From NCBI RefSeq assembly GCF_041433555.1, contig NZ_JAPWBR010000006.1, forward strand, positions 1 through 64,000: DNA of 64,000 nt, written 5' to 3'. Below are positions 16,180 through 24,919 of the stretch, piece by piece (position 1 is the first letter of the stretch; each line of letters begins with the position of its first letter). The stretch is from Granulicatella sp041433555 (GTDB taxonomy: Bacteria > Bacillota > Bacilli > Lactobacillales > Aerococcaceae). The position numbers and the translations under genes are program-made. The notes beneath the pieces were generated by a model. The model searched no databases and was not told where the DNA came from. It saw nothing but the letters and a program-made list of their open reading frames with translations.

Positions 16180-16986
16180 ATGCAAGCAAGTTTTATTCAA
16201 ATCTTATTAGTATTCCTTGTAACTTTTGTTGCTGCGATTGACCAATTCAGCTTTTTAGAATCACTATACCAACCTATCGTAATGGGTCCAGTGATTGGAG
16301 CTATTTTGGGCGACGTACAAACAGGGTTAGTTGTTGGGGGTACTTACCAATTAATGACAATCGGTAACATGCCAGTCGGTGGGGCACAACCACCTAATGC
16401 CGTAATCGGCGGAATTATGGCGACAGTATTAGCTATCAGCCTTAAATTAGAACCAGCTGCTGCAGTAGGTGCTGCTGTTCCATTTGCGCTTTTAGGTCAA
16501 TATGGCGTTACTTTAATCTTTGCTTTAATGTCACCAATGATGGCAGTGGCTGATAAGTATGCACACGATGCAAATCCAAAAGGAATTGCTCGCTTGAACT
16601 ACTTAGCAATGGCTGCATTAGGAGCTATCTTTGGTCTTGTAGTTGTATTATTCTTCGTCGGTGGACAAGCTATCGGGGATACTTTAACAAAATCTATTCC
16701 AGAATGGTTCATGTCAGGTTTAGGTGCTGCCGGTGGTATGATGCGCTTCGTAGGGTTCGCAATCTTACTAAAAGTAATGGTTTCTAAAGAACTATGGGGC
16801 TTCTACTTCTTAGGTTTTGCTTTAGCAAACATTGTTTCTGCAAGTGAAAGCTTAGCTGGATCTGCATTAGTATTATTAGCGTTCATTGGTTTTGCAATTG
16901 CATACTGGGATTTCCAAATCCAAACAAAATTCAAAACAGCGGGTGCTAGCATTGTGAACGATGGAGGTGAAGAAGATGGCATATAA
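16180..16986 (+). CDS. PTS mannose/fructose/sorbose-family IIC component
   Basis: This is a 268-residue integral membrane permease subunit with about seven to eight hydrophobic segments. 'GPVIGAILGDVQTGLVVGG' followed by 'QLMTIGNMPVGGAQPPNAV' is the conserved substrate-path region of IIC proteins in this superfamily and resembles AgaC/AgaW. I prefer the ATG at 16180, nine bases after AAAAGGGG; the ATG at 16174 is only three bases from it and gives two extra residues. The 3' end overlaps the IID start by 11 bases. Confidence 0.9.
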   Translation: MQASFIQILLVFLVTFVAAIDQFSFLESLYQPIVMGPVIGAILGDVQTGLVVGGTYQLMTIGNMPVGGAQPPNAVIGGIMATVLAISLKLEPAAAVGAAVPFALLGQYGVTLIFALMSPMMAVADKYAHDANPKGIARLNYLAMAALGAIFGLVVVLFFVGGQAIGDTLTKSIPEWFMSGLGAAGGMMRFVGFAILLKVMVSKELWGFYFLGFALANIVSASESLAGSALVLLAFIGFAIAYWDFQIQTKFKTAGASIVNDGGEEDGI

Positions 16987-17821
16987 TATTCCAGATTCTT
17001 ATAAAAACCAAACGCCTGCTCCACGCTTAGATAAAGCAACTTTAAACAAAATGGCATGGCGTTCAATTTTCTTACAATCTTCTTTCAACTATGAACGTAT
17101 GCAAGCAGGTGGCTGGTTATACGGTATTTTACCAGGGTTGGAAAAAATCCATACAGACAAAGATGACTTAGCTGCATCAATGTCTCATAACTTAGAGTTC
17201 TTCAATACTCACCCATTCTTAGTAACATTCGTAATGGGGATTGTATTATCACTTGAACAAAACAAAGCAGATATTCCAACAATCCGTGCGGTACGTGTTG
17301 CTGCAATGGGACCATTGGGTGGTATCGGTGACGCTTTATTCTGGTTCACATTAGTTCCAATCGTAGCCGGTATTTCTTCAGACTTTGCATTAAAAGGAAG
17401 CATCGCTGGGCCATTACTATTCTTAGCGGTGTTTAATATCTTCCAATTTGCAATTCGTTACTGGTTAATGCATTGGTCTTATAACTTAGGAACAGATGCA
17501 ATCGGTATCTTTACTGCAAATGCCAAAGAATTCACTCGTGCTGCTTCAATCCTAGGGGTATTCGTTGTTGGGGCTTTAACTAGCCTTTACGGTGGTACTA
17601 AATTAGGAATTCAAATCGCAAACGGTGAAAAACCAATTGTTATCCAAGCAATCTTAGATGGTGTATTACCAAAATTAATTCCATTAGGAATTACTTTAGG
17701 ACTTTACTACTTATTAGCGCGTAAAAAATGGACGCCATTACGTTGTATCGTTCTTCTATTAGTTGTCGGAATCGGTTTTGCATTCTTAGGAAACGTACTA
17801 GGAGTTAAATTCTGGGGTTAA
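16976..17821 (+). CDS. PTS mannose/fructose/sorbose-family IID component
   Basis: This is a 281-residue IID subunit. An N-terminal soluble segment with 'RSIFLQSSFNYERMQAGGW' (about residues 29-47) and the block 'AAMGPLGGIGDALFWFTLVPI' are characteristic. Several transmembrane helices occupy the C-terminal half. The ATG at 16976 lies within the end of IIC behind GGAGGTGAAG, so synthesis is coupled. With IIC it forms the membrane channel. Substrate not certain; N-acetylgalactosamine or galactosamine fits the sequence type. Confidence 0.9.
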   Translation: MAYNIPDSYKNQTPAPRLDKATLNKMAWRSIFLQSSFNYERMQAGGWLYGILPGLEKIHTDKDDLAASMSHNLEFFNTHPFLVTFVMGIVLSLEQNKADIPTIRAVRVAAMGPLGGIGDALFWFTLVPIVAGISSDFALKGSIAGPLLFLAVFNIFQFAIRYWLMHWSYNLGTDAIGIFTANAKEFTRAASILGVFVVGALTSLYGGTKLGIQIANGEKPIVIQAILDGVLPKLIPLGITLGLYYLLARKKWTPLRCIVLLLVVGIGFAFLGNVLGVKFWG

Positions 17822-17836
17822 TCCTTGAACAATAAA

Positions 17837-17868
17837 AATAAGCTAGGCATTATGCCTAGCTTATTTTT
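17837..17868. terminator. Bidirectional terminator between IID and bioY
   Basis: A 12-bp perfect stem AATAAGCTAGGC / GCCTAGCTTATT with T runs on both strands separates the convergent genes. Confidence 0.9.
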
Positions 17869-17876
17869 TATGCTTT

Positions 17877-18404
17877 TTAAAAGTCTTTTTTAGTAATGGC
17901 TTTAATACGATCTGCAAGGAATACGGCAACGACTAATTTTCCTAAGTCAGGAAGAATGAATGGATATAAACCGAAGCCAAGAATTTGTTGAAGGCTGAGT
18001 TCTTGCATCTTAATGCTTAAGAGTACGAAAGTCATATATGGAATTCCGATGAGGTAGAAGATGACTTCACCCACAAGAGCTGCAATCACCCAACCGAAGA
18101 TATTGTTGATACGGTTTCCGATAAATGAAATCACAGGAGCCGCGACCATAAATCCAATGACAAATCCAAATGATGGTGAAACGAATAGTGCTGTACCACC
18201 GCCTAATAGGAAGAGTAAGAGAAAGTGAATAAATTGAGCAGCAAAAGCTCCAACTGGTGGCAATAGTAATGATGCCAAAATCACTGTGGCTGTTTGAGCT
18301 GAGAATGGTACTGGACCAATCGGAATTTTTAAGTAGCTAGATACATAGCAGAGTGCTCCTAGAAGTGCTGCGAGCACAATTGTTTTAATCGATAATTTTT
18401 TCAT
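17877..18404 (-). CDS. bioY: Biotin ECF transporter S component BioY
   Basis: This 175-residue membrane protein has six hydrophobic segments. The BioY family features are 'KIPIGPVPFSAQTATVILA' (about 26-44) and 'GGGTALFVSPSFGFVIGF' (about 68-85), which shape the biotin site. It works with the general ECF module (EcfA/A'/T), not in this window. It is downstream of birA in one minus-strand operon, 19 bases apart, so it is controlled by the BirA operator. No biotin synthesis genes are seen, consistent with a biotin auxotroph. Confidence 0.93.
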   Translation of the reverse strand: MKKLSIKTIVLAALLGALCYVSSYLKIPIGPVPFSAQTATVILASLLLPPVGAFAAQFIHFLLLFLLGGGTALFVSPSFGFVIGFMVAAPVISFIGNRINNIFGWVIAALVGEVIFYLIGIPYMTFVLLSIKMQELSLQQILGFGLYPFILPDLGKLVVAVFLADRIKAITKKDF

Positions 18405-18423
18405 GTGTTTAACTCCTAATCTT

Positions 18424-19416
18424 TTAGTTTTCTGCGCGAATGCTTACTTCGCCATAAGATAATGAATGAATGGCACCGTCATCTGTTTGGACGATAAGAT
18501 GCCCGTTATTGTCCACGCTTTTTGCAGTGGCAGGATATGTTTTCATACCGCTAATGACATTGACTTTCTTGCCGACAATGATGGAATGGTCTTTGTATTC
18601 TTCCATGAAGTCTCGTTTACCGGCATTGATGTCCTCGTAGCATTGATTCCATTCTTTTAGGAAACGAGCTACGAATTCATTGCGGCTAAAACCGTCTGGA
18701 ATTTCTTGCGGAGAAAAGAGGGAACCGATAATCGGTTTTAAATCCTCTGGAATAATAGCATCATCGATATGCAAGTTAATTCCCATTCCGACAATCAGTG
18801 CATCGACTTTTTGAGCTTCGATATTCGTTACGGCCTCTGTTAAAATACCAGCGATTTTTTTATCATGGTAGTAGAGGTCGTTCACCCATTTAATCCCAAT
18901 TTTTTCATGGATAAAGGATTCCACCGCTCGTGTCGCAGCAACGGCCGTAGCACAAGTGATCAGCGAAATACTATCCAAGTCACCTTCGGGGAAAATACAG
19001 ATACTCATATATAAGCCAGATTTTGGAGGGGATAGGAAGGTTCTTCCTAGACGACCACGACCCGCTGTTTGTTCTTCTGCAATAAAGAAGGTAGGGACTC
19101 TCGAGCCTGATGCGCCGTATGTTTTAGCCAAATCATTGGTTGAAGTAGTTGTCTCAAAAACTTGAATATCCCAGTCTTGAAGTTCCTCTCCTAAATGAGT
19201 GCGAATGCCTTCAAGGGTTAACAAATCCGTCTGTCTGGATAATTGATACCCAACTTTTGTGCTTGAGGTAATCTCATAACCATCTTTTTTTAATTGCTGG
19301 ATGGCTTTCCACACAGCAGTGCGAGAAAGATTCAGTTGTTCTGCGATATCTTGTCCTGAAAGAGGTTTGTCCACGGTACTATATAATAGACGTAAAACGT
19401 CCTGTTTAGTGCTCAT
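18424..19416 (-). CDS. birA: Bifunctional biotin-[acetyl-CoA-carboxylase] ligase / biotin operon repressor
   Basis: This 330-residue BirA has an N-terminal winged helix (about residues 15-55, 'LSGQDIAEQLNLSRTAVWKA'), so it is the DNA-binding class. The ligase core has 'TSTNDLAKTY', 'AEEQTAGRGRLGR' (biotinyl-AMP loop), 'KWVNDLYY' and 'GILTEA'. A C-terminal SH3-like domain closes the protein. It activates biotin and attaches it to carboxylases, and represses transcription when biotin is plentiful. The start at 19416 has GGAGG upstream. The operator at 19471-19502 overlaps its own promoter. Confidence 0.95.
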   Translation of the reverse strand: MSTKQDVLRLLYSTVDKPLSGQDIAEQLNLSRTAVWKAIQQLKKDGYEITSSTKVGYQLSRQTDLLTLEGIRTHLGEELQDWDIQVFETTTSTNDLAKTYGASGSRVPTFFIAEEQTAGRGRLGRTFLSPPKSGLYMSICIFPEGDLDSISLITCATAVAATRAVESFIHEKIGIKWVNDLYYHDKKIAGILTEAVTNIEAQKVDALIVGMGINLHIDDAIIPEDLKPIIGSLFSPQEIPDGFSRNEFVARFLKEWNQCYEDINAGKRDFMEEYKDHSIIVGKKVNVISGMKTYPATAKSVDNNGHLIVQTDDGAIHSLSYGEVSIRAEN

Positions 19417-19470
19417 AATATCCTCCTTTCATCAGTATTCATGTTTTTAAGTGTAACAGATTCAAAACGA

Positions 19471-19502
19471 TTGTCAACTGTAAATATTATCAAGGTTAAC
19501 AA
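19471..19502. promoter_or_regulatory. BirA operator over the birA-bioY promoter
   Basis: TTGTCAACT-N14-GGTTAACAA closely matches the BirA box (two 9-bp inverted arms with a 14-bp spacer). On the minus strand the left arm contains TTGACA, the -35 box, with TACACT 16 bp further on. This predicts direct autorepression. Confidence 0.85.
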
Positions 19503-19544
19503 TAGATACAAACGATTAAAAGATAGCGGATTCTAGTTTGAACA

Positions 19545-19553
19545 TGGTATAAT
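19545..19553 (+). promoter_or_regulatory. Extended -10 promoter of murA-rho
   Basis: TGG followed by TATAAT (19548-19553) lies 32 bases before the murA start. No clear -35 box, as is usual for extended -10 promoters. Confidence 0.6.
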
Positions 19554-19585
19554 AATTGAGAACATTTAGTGAAAGGAATTTGAGT

Positions 19586-20845
19586 ATGAAAAAATTAGTC
19601 ATTAACGGCGGTAAACCACTTAAAGGCGAAGTAACCATTAGTGGAGCTAAAAACAGTACAGTAGCTTTAATTCCGGCTGCTATTATCGCGAATGAACCAG
19701 TCGTATTAGAGGGTGTCCCTGAGATTCAGGACGTAAATGCCTTAATTGAAATTTTGAATGATTTTAACGTAAAAACAGAATTCGTTGATGGAACGTTAAC
19801 CATCGACCCAAGAGAAATGAAATCTATCCCAATGCCAAAAGGGAAAATTCAAAGTATGCGTGCTTCGTATTACTTTATGGGTGCAACACTTGCCAAATTT
19901 GGGGAAGGGGTTGTTGGACTTCCAGGTGGGTGCTTCTTAGGCCCTCGTCCAATTGACCAACATTTAAAAGGTTTCAAAGCGCTTGGTGCAGATGTGAGAG
20001 ACCATGATGGTGCGATTTACTTATCTACTGGCGAAGAAGGCCTTGTTGGTACGAAAATTTATATGGACGTTGTGTCTGTAGGTGCGACGATTAATGTATT
20101 GTTAGCATCTGTTCGTGCAAAAGGGAAGACCATTATCGAAAATGCGGCGCGTGAGCCAGAAATTATTGACGTTGTAAACTTATTAAATAAAATGGGTGCC
20201 AATATTAAAGGTGCCGGAACAAGTATTATTCGTGTGGAAGGTGTGGAAAGCTTACATGGATGTACGCATACCATTATTCCAGACCGTATTGAAGCAGGAA
20301 CCTATTTATCGATTGCAGCAGCAGTTGGTGAGGGTGTCCGTGTGAAAAACGTGATTTTCGAACACTTAGAAAGTCTTATTGCGAAGATGAACGAAATGGG
20401 AGTGAAGATGGAAGTTGGCGAAGACGATATTTATGTTTTCCCGACAAATGAGTTAAAAGCTGTGAACATCAAGACAATGCCTTATCCAGGCTTTGCAACA
20501 GACTTGCAACAAACGATTACGCCGCTCTTTAGTAAAGCAATAGGGACTGCGATGATTGTGGATACCATTTATCCAAAACGTGTCGGTCACGTACCAGAAT
20601 TAAATCGTATGGGTGCTCGTGGAAAAGTGATTGAAGACATCATTACATTTGAAGGGCCAACACCATTAGTTGGTGCGGAAGTTGCGGCTAGCGATCTACG
20701 TGCAGGTGCTGGACTGGTGGTAGCTGGATTAATGGCTGAAGGAACAACGAAGATTTCAAATATCGGACATATCCTACGTGGTTATTCAAACATCGTTGAT
20801 AAACTACAAGCATTAGGTGCCGATATTACGATGATTGAAGAGTAA
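19586..20845 (+). CDS. murA: UDP-N-acetylglucosamine 1-carboxyvinyltransferase
   Basis: This 419-residue enzyme transfers enolpyruvate from PEP to UDP-GlcNAc, the first committed step of peptidoglycan synthesis. It carries 'ISGAKNSTVALIPA' (Lys22, Asn23), the fosfomycin-target cysteine Cys116 in 'GGCFLGPRPIDQH', and 'TDLQQTITPLFSKA'. The ATG at 19586 follows GAAAGGAATTTG. Low-GC Gram-positives usually have two copies (murA/murZ); its linkage to rho suggests the second paralogue, but the other gene is not here for comparison. It lies 11 bases upstream of rho. Confidence 0.95.
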   Translation: MKKLVINGGKPLKGEVTISGAKNSTVALIPAAIIANEPVVLEGVPEIQDVNALIEILNDFNVKTEFVDGTLTIDPREMKSIPMPKGKIQSMRASYYFMGATLAKFGEGVVGLPGGCFLGPRPIDQHLKGFKALGADVRDHDGAIYLSTGEEGLVGTKIYMDVVSVGATINVLLASVRAKGKTIIENAAREPEIIDVVNLLNKMGANIKGAGTSIIRVEGVESLHGCTHTIIPDRIEAGTYLSIAAAVGEGVRVKNVIFEHLESLIAKMNEMGVKMEVGEDDIYVFPTNELKAVNIKTMPYPGFATDLQQTITPLFSKAIGTAMIVDTIYPKRVGHVPELNRMGARGKVIEDIITFEGPTPLVGAEVAASDLRAGAGLVVAGLMAEGTTKISNIGHILRGYSNIVDKLQALGADITMIEE

Positions 20846-20856
20846 GAAGGGACACT

Positions 20857-22125
20857 ATGCCAGAACAAGTGGAAACTGTAACGCTTCAAAGCTTACAAGA
20901 AAAAACGTTAAAAGAGATGTACGGCTTTGCCAAACATTATAAAATTCCTTATTACGGTCAAATGAATAAAAAGGAATTGGCGCTTGCGATTCTTCGTGCT
21001 CAAGAAGAAGCCACTGGATTTTTCCAAGTGGAAGGTGTCTTGGATATTAATCGTGCAGAAGGATTTGGATTCCTAAGACCGATTAACTATTCAAGCAGTC
21101 AGGAAGATATTTATATTTCTTCTTCGCAAATTCGTCGTTTCGACCTTCGAAATGGAGACCTTGTGAGTGGGACGGCGCGTCCTCCACGTCAAGGTGAGAA
21201 GTTCAATGGGTTGATGCAAGTTGGATTTGTGAACGGCAAGGATCCTGAAGAAGCTAAAGAGCGTGACCATTTCCCAGGTCTTACACCTTTGTATCCTGAA
21301 AAGCAAATGGTGCTAGAAACTACACGTGGTCGTATCGCTTCTCGTATGTTGGATTTAATTTGTCCGATTGGTTTTGGGCAACGTGGGCTCATCGTAGCTC
21401 CGCCAAAAGCAGGGAAGACAAGCTTGCTGAAAGAAATCGCCAATGGAATTACGACGAATTATCCAGAAGCCGAATTGATTATTTTATTAATCGATGAGCG
21501 ACCAGAAGAGGTAACGGACATCGAGAGAACTGTGGATGCGGAAGTGGTGTATTCAACATTTGACCAGCTTCCGGAAAACCATATTAAGATTAGTGAATTA
21601 GTACTAGAACGTGCGCTTCGTCTAGTGGAAGATGGGCGTGACGTGATTATCTTGATGGACAGTCTTACACGTCTTGCACGTGCGTATAACTTAACGATTC
21701 CACCTTCAGGAAGAACATTGAGTGGTGGGATTGACCCAGCTGCTTTATACCGTCCGAAGAAATTCTTTGGATCTGCCAGAAATATCGAAGAGGGCGGTAG
21801 CCTAACGATTCTTGCGACGGCGTTAGTGGAAACAGGTAGCCGTATGGATGATGTGATTTATGAAGAGTTCAAAGGAACGGGAAATTCAGAAATTCATCTT
21901 TCAAGAGAACTTGCTGAAAGACGAGTGTTCCCTGCAATTGATGTGAAACGTTCAGGTACTCGTAAAGAAGACATGTTACTTTCACAAGAAACGCTGGAAG
22001 CCATTTGGAAAGTGCGGCACGCCATTAAAGGAGACGGGCTTGAAACGAGTGAGCAACTCGTAAAGCAATTAAAAGAAACGAAGTCGAATGCCGATTTCAT
22101 TCGTCGTCTCAGCTTATTAGATTAA
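20857..22125 (+). CDS. rho: Transcription termination factor Rho
   Basis: This 422-residue Rho helicase has an N-terminal Rho_N helical domain (about 8-50) and a cold-shock-like RNA-binding domain (about 57-125, with GFGFLR at 69-74). The RecA-like ATPase has Walker A APPKAGKT (181-188), 'LLIDERPEEVTDIERTV' and 'ILMDSLTRLARAYN'. The Q-loop and R-loop region 'PSGRTLSGGIDPAALYRPKKF' is intact. It forms hexamers that release RNA polymerase. Terminator follows. Confidence 0.96.
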   Translation: MPEQVETVTLQSLQEKTLKEMYGFAKHYKIPYYGQMNKKELALAILRAQEEATGFFQVEGVLDINRAEGFGFLRPINYSSSQEDIYISSSQIRRFDLRNGDLVSGTARPPRQGEKFNGLMQVGFVNGKDPEEAKERDHFPGLTPLYPEKQMVLETTRGRIASRMLDLICPIGFGQRGLIVAPPKAGKTSLLKEIANGITTNYPEAELIILLIDERPEEVTDIERTVDAEVVYSTFDQLPENHIKISELVLERALRLVEDGRDVIILMDSLTRLARAYNLTIPPSGRTLSGGIDPAALYRPKKFFGSARNIEEGGSLTILATALVETGSRMDDVIYEEFKGTGNSEIHLSRELAERRVFPAIDVKRSGTRKEDMLLSQETLEAIWKVRHAIKGDGLETSEQLVKQLKETKSNADFIRRLSLLD

Positions 22126-22130
22126 ACCCT

Positions 22131-22167
22131 AAATCCCTAAGAGTTTTCTTAGGGATTTTATTTTTTG
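22131..22167 (+). terminator. Terminator after rho
   Basis: AAATCCCTAAGA / TCTTAGGGATTT with a four-base loop, followed by a T-rich run. Confidence 0.9.
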
Positions 22168-22246
22168 AAAAAGGGTGGAAAGAGGATGAAAGGAGATTTC
22201 AAATAGGATGCTCCTTGTGGTAAAATGGAAAAAGGAGTGATTTTAC

Positions 22247-22747
22247 GTGAAAAAGAAAAAAGTAATCAAAACAAATGCAGTTCGAATGGTCGAAAAAGCG
22301 AAAGTTCCATATGCCATTCATGAATATGATGTGGATACAGCACATCTTGATGCGATTCATGCAGCACAAGGGATGGGAATTCCTGTCGAGGAAGTCTACA
22401 AAACCATTGTATTAACAGGAGATAAGACTGGACATTTAGTCGCTTGTATTGCGGCTCACCGCGAATTAGACTTAAAAACGATTGCGAAAGTTTCAGGAAA
22501 TAAGCGCGTAGAATTATTATCACTATATAAACTGGAACCATTAACAGGCTATGTGCGTGGAGGATGTTCACCGATTGGGATGAAGAAGAAATTCCCAACC
22601 TTTATTGAACACCATGCGATGGAGCAAAAAACGATTCGTATCTCTGCGGGGAAACGTGGACTTCAATTAGAAATTGCACCACAAGATTTACAACAGTTAA
22701 CACAAGCAACAGTATTCGAAAATCATCCAGATGGGGTGGAAGCATGA
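22247..22747 (+). CDS. ybaK: Cys-tRNA(Pro)/aminoacyl-tRNA deacylase, YbaK/EbsC family
   Basis: This 166-residue member of the YbaK/ProX editing family hydrolyses mischarged tRNA, typically Cys-tRNA(Pro). Conserved parts are 'YKTIVLTGDKTGHLVACIA' with the catalytic lysine, 'GCSPIGMKKKFPTFIE' and the glycine-rich 'RGGCSP'. The start is GTG at 22247 behind AAAGGAGTG. It heads a compact series of overlapping genes reaching to 26334; its stop overlaps the next start by four bases (ATGA). Confidence 0.88.
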   Translation: MKKKKVIKTNAVRMVEKAKVPYAIHEYDVDTAHLDAIHAAQGMGIPVEEVYKTIVLTGDKTGHLVACIAAHRELDLKTIAKVSGNKRVELLSLYKLEPLTGYVRGGCSPIGMKKKFPTFIEHHAMEQKTIRISAGKRGLQLEIAPQDLQQLTQATVFENHPDGVEA

Positions 22748-24102
22748 GTGAAGTAACGATTCTTCACATCAATGATATGCACTCGAATTTCCACTCCATA
22801 AAAACACAAACGAGTTTTATGAAGGAGCGAAGAGCTACTCTTGAGGCACAGGGACAGAAGGTATTTGGCATTGATTTAGGAGACCTGATTGACCGTGTTC
22901 ATCCACTGGTTGAAGCAGAAGATGGAAAGATTGCGTCCAGAGTGTTAAACGAGCAACAAATCGATTTTGCCACTCTCGGAAATAACGAAGGAACGGCATA
23001 TACACCGCTCGAATTAGAGGCAGCTTATGAAGGTCGCAAGTTCGAAGTTATTATTTCGAATGTCAAATGGGCAACAACTGGAGAAGTGCCTCCGTTTGCA
23101 AAAGAAGTTCACTTCGAAACAGTGGACGATTGCAGTATTGCATTTATCGGGTTGACGGCATCGTATCCAGAAAGCTATGGTCCAAATGGCTATTTGATTG
23201 AAGAGCCGATGGATGCGTTGAAGCGCCTTGTACCGACGCTTGCAGCAGGCGGTCATCAGATTATCTTACTGTCACATTTAGGAATTGAAATGGATCATCT
23301 GATTGCCGAAACTTATCCTGAAATTCAAGTGATTCTTGGGGCACATACGCATCATTTCTTTGAAGAAGGAAAATGGGTCAACCAAACACTGTTAACAGGT
23401 GGATTTAAGTATGGTGCTTATATTGGTGAACTTCATTTGAGAATAGAAGGTAGTCGCTTGCTTCCTCTTTCTGACAAAATGATTGCAGTCGAGGATTTAA
23501 AAGAGGATTCGACTATTGATGAAGGAGAAGTACTTCGCCAAGAAGGAATTGCTCTCTTGAAAGCAGAAGTGGTACTTCCACAAATTCCTGCGTACTCCGT
23601 AAAAGAACTAGCTCTTCTCTCATTAGAAGCGATGACGAGACAAACTGGAGTTCCAGCGGCATTTACTTATACAGGACTTTTTGTAGTACCGTTTAAAGAG
23701 GGTCCACTCACAAAGTTCGACTTACATGAATGTATGCCACATCCAATTCATTTGAACAAGAGCCACTTTAAAGTTTCCGATTTCAAACGACTATTGCAAA
23801 TTTTTGAAGCGCAGCAGCCTGAATTACTAGAAAAAGCTATTCGTGGATATGGTTTTCGTGGTAAACTGTTTGGAGAGATCCTTTATACAGGATTTCAGTT
23901 CGCTAGTGGCAAAGTCGTTGTAGACGGTAAAGGATTAGCAGACGACGAGTTTATTACATTTGTTTGCCCAGACCATATGCGATTCGTTCCATTTTTCCCG
24001 ATCATTGAAGAAAAAGGGGACAACGAAATTATTTATCCAGATTTATTAAGAACGATTATTGAAAAAGAATTAGTATTCAAAGAAAGGAAGAATCATGACT
24101 GA
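22744..24102 (+). CDS. 5'-nucleotidase-like metallophosphoesterase (YunD type)
   Basis: This 452-residue calcineurin-like phosphoesterase has a UshA-like layout. The metal motifs are 'HINDMHSNFH' (residues 7-16), 'IDLGDLIDR', 'TLGNNEG' (Asn where UshA has GNHE), 'LLSHLG' and 'LGAHTHHFF'. A C-terminal 5'-nucleotidase domain follows from about residue 290. No signal peptide is seen, so unlike UshA it should be cytoplasmic. It belongs to the yunD-yutD-yutF type cluster conserved in Bacilli. Substrate unknown; nucleotides or sugar nucleotides are likely. Confidence 0.85.
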   Translation: MSEVTILHINDMHSNFHSIKTQTSFMKERRATLEAQGQKVFGIDLGDLIDRVHPLVEAEDGKIASRVLNEQQIDFATLGNNEGTAYTPLELEAAYEGRKFEVIISNVKWATTGEVPPFAKEVHFETVDDCSIAFIGLTASYPESYGPNGYLIEEPMDALKRLVPTLAAGGHQIILLSHLGIEMDHLIAETYPEIQVILGAHTHHFFEEGKWVNQTLLTGGFKYGAYIGELHLRIEGSRLLPLSDKMIAVEDLKEDSTIDEGEVLRQEGIALLKAEVVLPQIPAYSVKELALLSLEAMTRQTGVPAAFTYTGLFVVPFKEGPLTKFDLHECMPHPIHLNKSHFKVSDFKRLLQIFEAQQPELLEKAIRGYGFRGKLFGEILYTGFQFASGKVVVDGKGLADDEFITFVCPDHMRFVPFFPIIEEKGDNEIIYPDLLRTIIEKELVFKERKNHD

Positions 24103-24919
24103 ACAGAAAGCAGAAACACTTTCACAGGAATTAAGTCAAGTCTTAGAAGAGATTGTGACAACGCCTGAAGAAGAAGTGAAGCGTGCGGTAATGGTTGGAG
24201 ATACAACCGTGATGATTGATGATGTGCATTATGAAATCGTCGAAGATTACCGTGACGGATTTAATATTGAAGCGTTAAACGAGCGCTATAATGATATTTT
24301 TGAGCGCTATGATTACATCGTTGGCGACTGGGGCCATGAAAAATTACGTTTGAAAGGTTTCTTCAAACATTCGCATAAATTGGCGACTCCGGATCGCGAT
24401 ATCGATTATTTACAAGAATATTTATTAGAGTATTGCAATTTTGGATGCCAATATTTCGTATTGGAAAGAGATCCAGAGGCGCAACATAAGCCAGTTGTGG
24501 AAGAAGAAAAAACACAGCAACGTCCAAGACGTGAACGCAATAATCAACGCAAACGTCAAAACAATCAACGCAGAGAACATGTATTTAGTCCGGCGGATTT
24601 AGATAGTCCAGTCCGTTCAAATAACAAGCGTAAGTTTAAAGACAAGGCTCAAAATCGTCAGAAGAAACGCAATAATGAGACAAATCAAAAGGCGAAAAAA
24701 GACCAATCGTTTAACTTGAAAGAATTTATTCCGAAAGAAACGATGAAAGAAAAAGAATATGAAGGCAATAACTTCAAACCAAAACAAAAGAAATCTTCTC
24801 AACATTTCTCAATGAAAGAAGTGGAGAAACCAGCAAGCAGTAAGGTGAAGAAGAGTCCTGTGAAATCCACTCAAAAGAAAGGATTCCATATTCGAGAAAA
24901 CCAACAAAGAGGTAACTAA
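24095..24919 (+). CDS. yutD: YutD family protein with long basic tail
   Basis: This is a 274-residue protein. Residues about 35-128 match the small YutD domain ('YEIVEDYRDGFNIEALNERY', 'YDYIVGDWGHEKLRLKGFF', 'FGCQYFVLERD'). After it comes about 145 residues of low-complexity, strongly basic sequence rich in Lys, Arg, Gln and Asn with no predicted fold. B. subtilis YutD lacks such a tail, being about 100 residues. The tail looks like an RNA- or nucleotide-polymer-binding region. It overlaps the preceding gene by eight bases and abuts the next. Molecular function unknown. Confidence 0.8.
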   Translation: MTEQKAETLSQELSQVLEEIVTTPEEEVKRAVMVGDTTVMIDDVHYEIVEDYRDGFNIEALNERYNDIFERYDYIVGDWGHEKLRLKGFFKHSHKLATPDRDIDYLQEYLLEYCNFGCQYFVLERDPEAQHKPVVEEEKTQQRPRRERNNQRKRQNNQRREHVFSPADLDSPVRSNNKRKFKDKAQNRQKKRNNETNQKAKKDQSFNLKEFIPKETMKEKEYEGNNFKPKQKKSSQHFSMKEVEKPASSKVKKSPVKSTQKKGFHIRENQQRGN

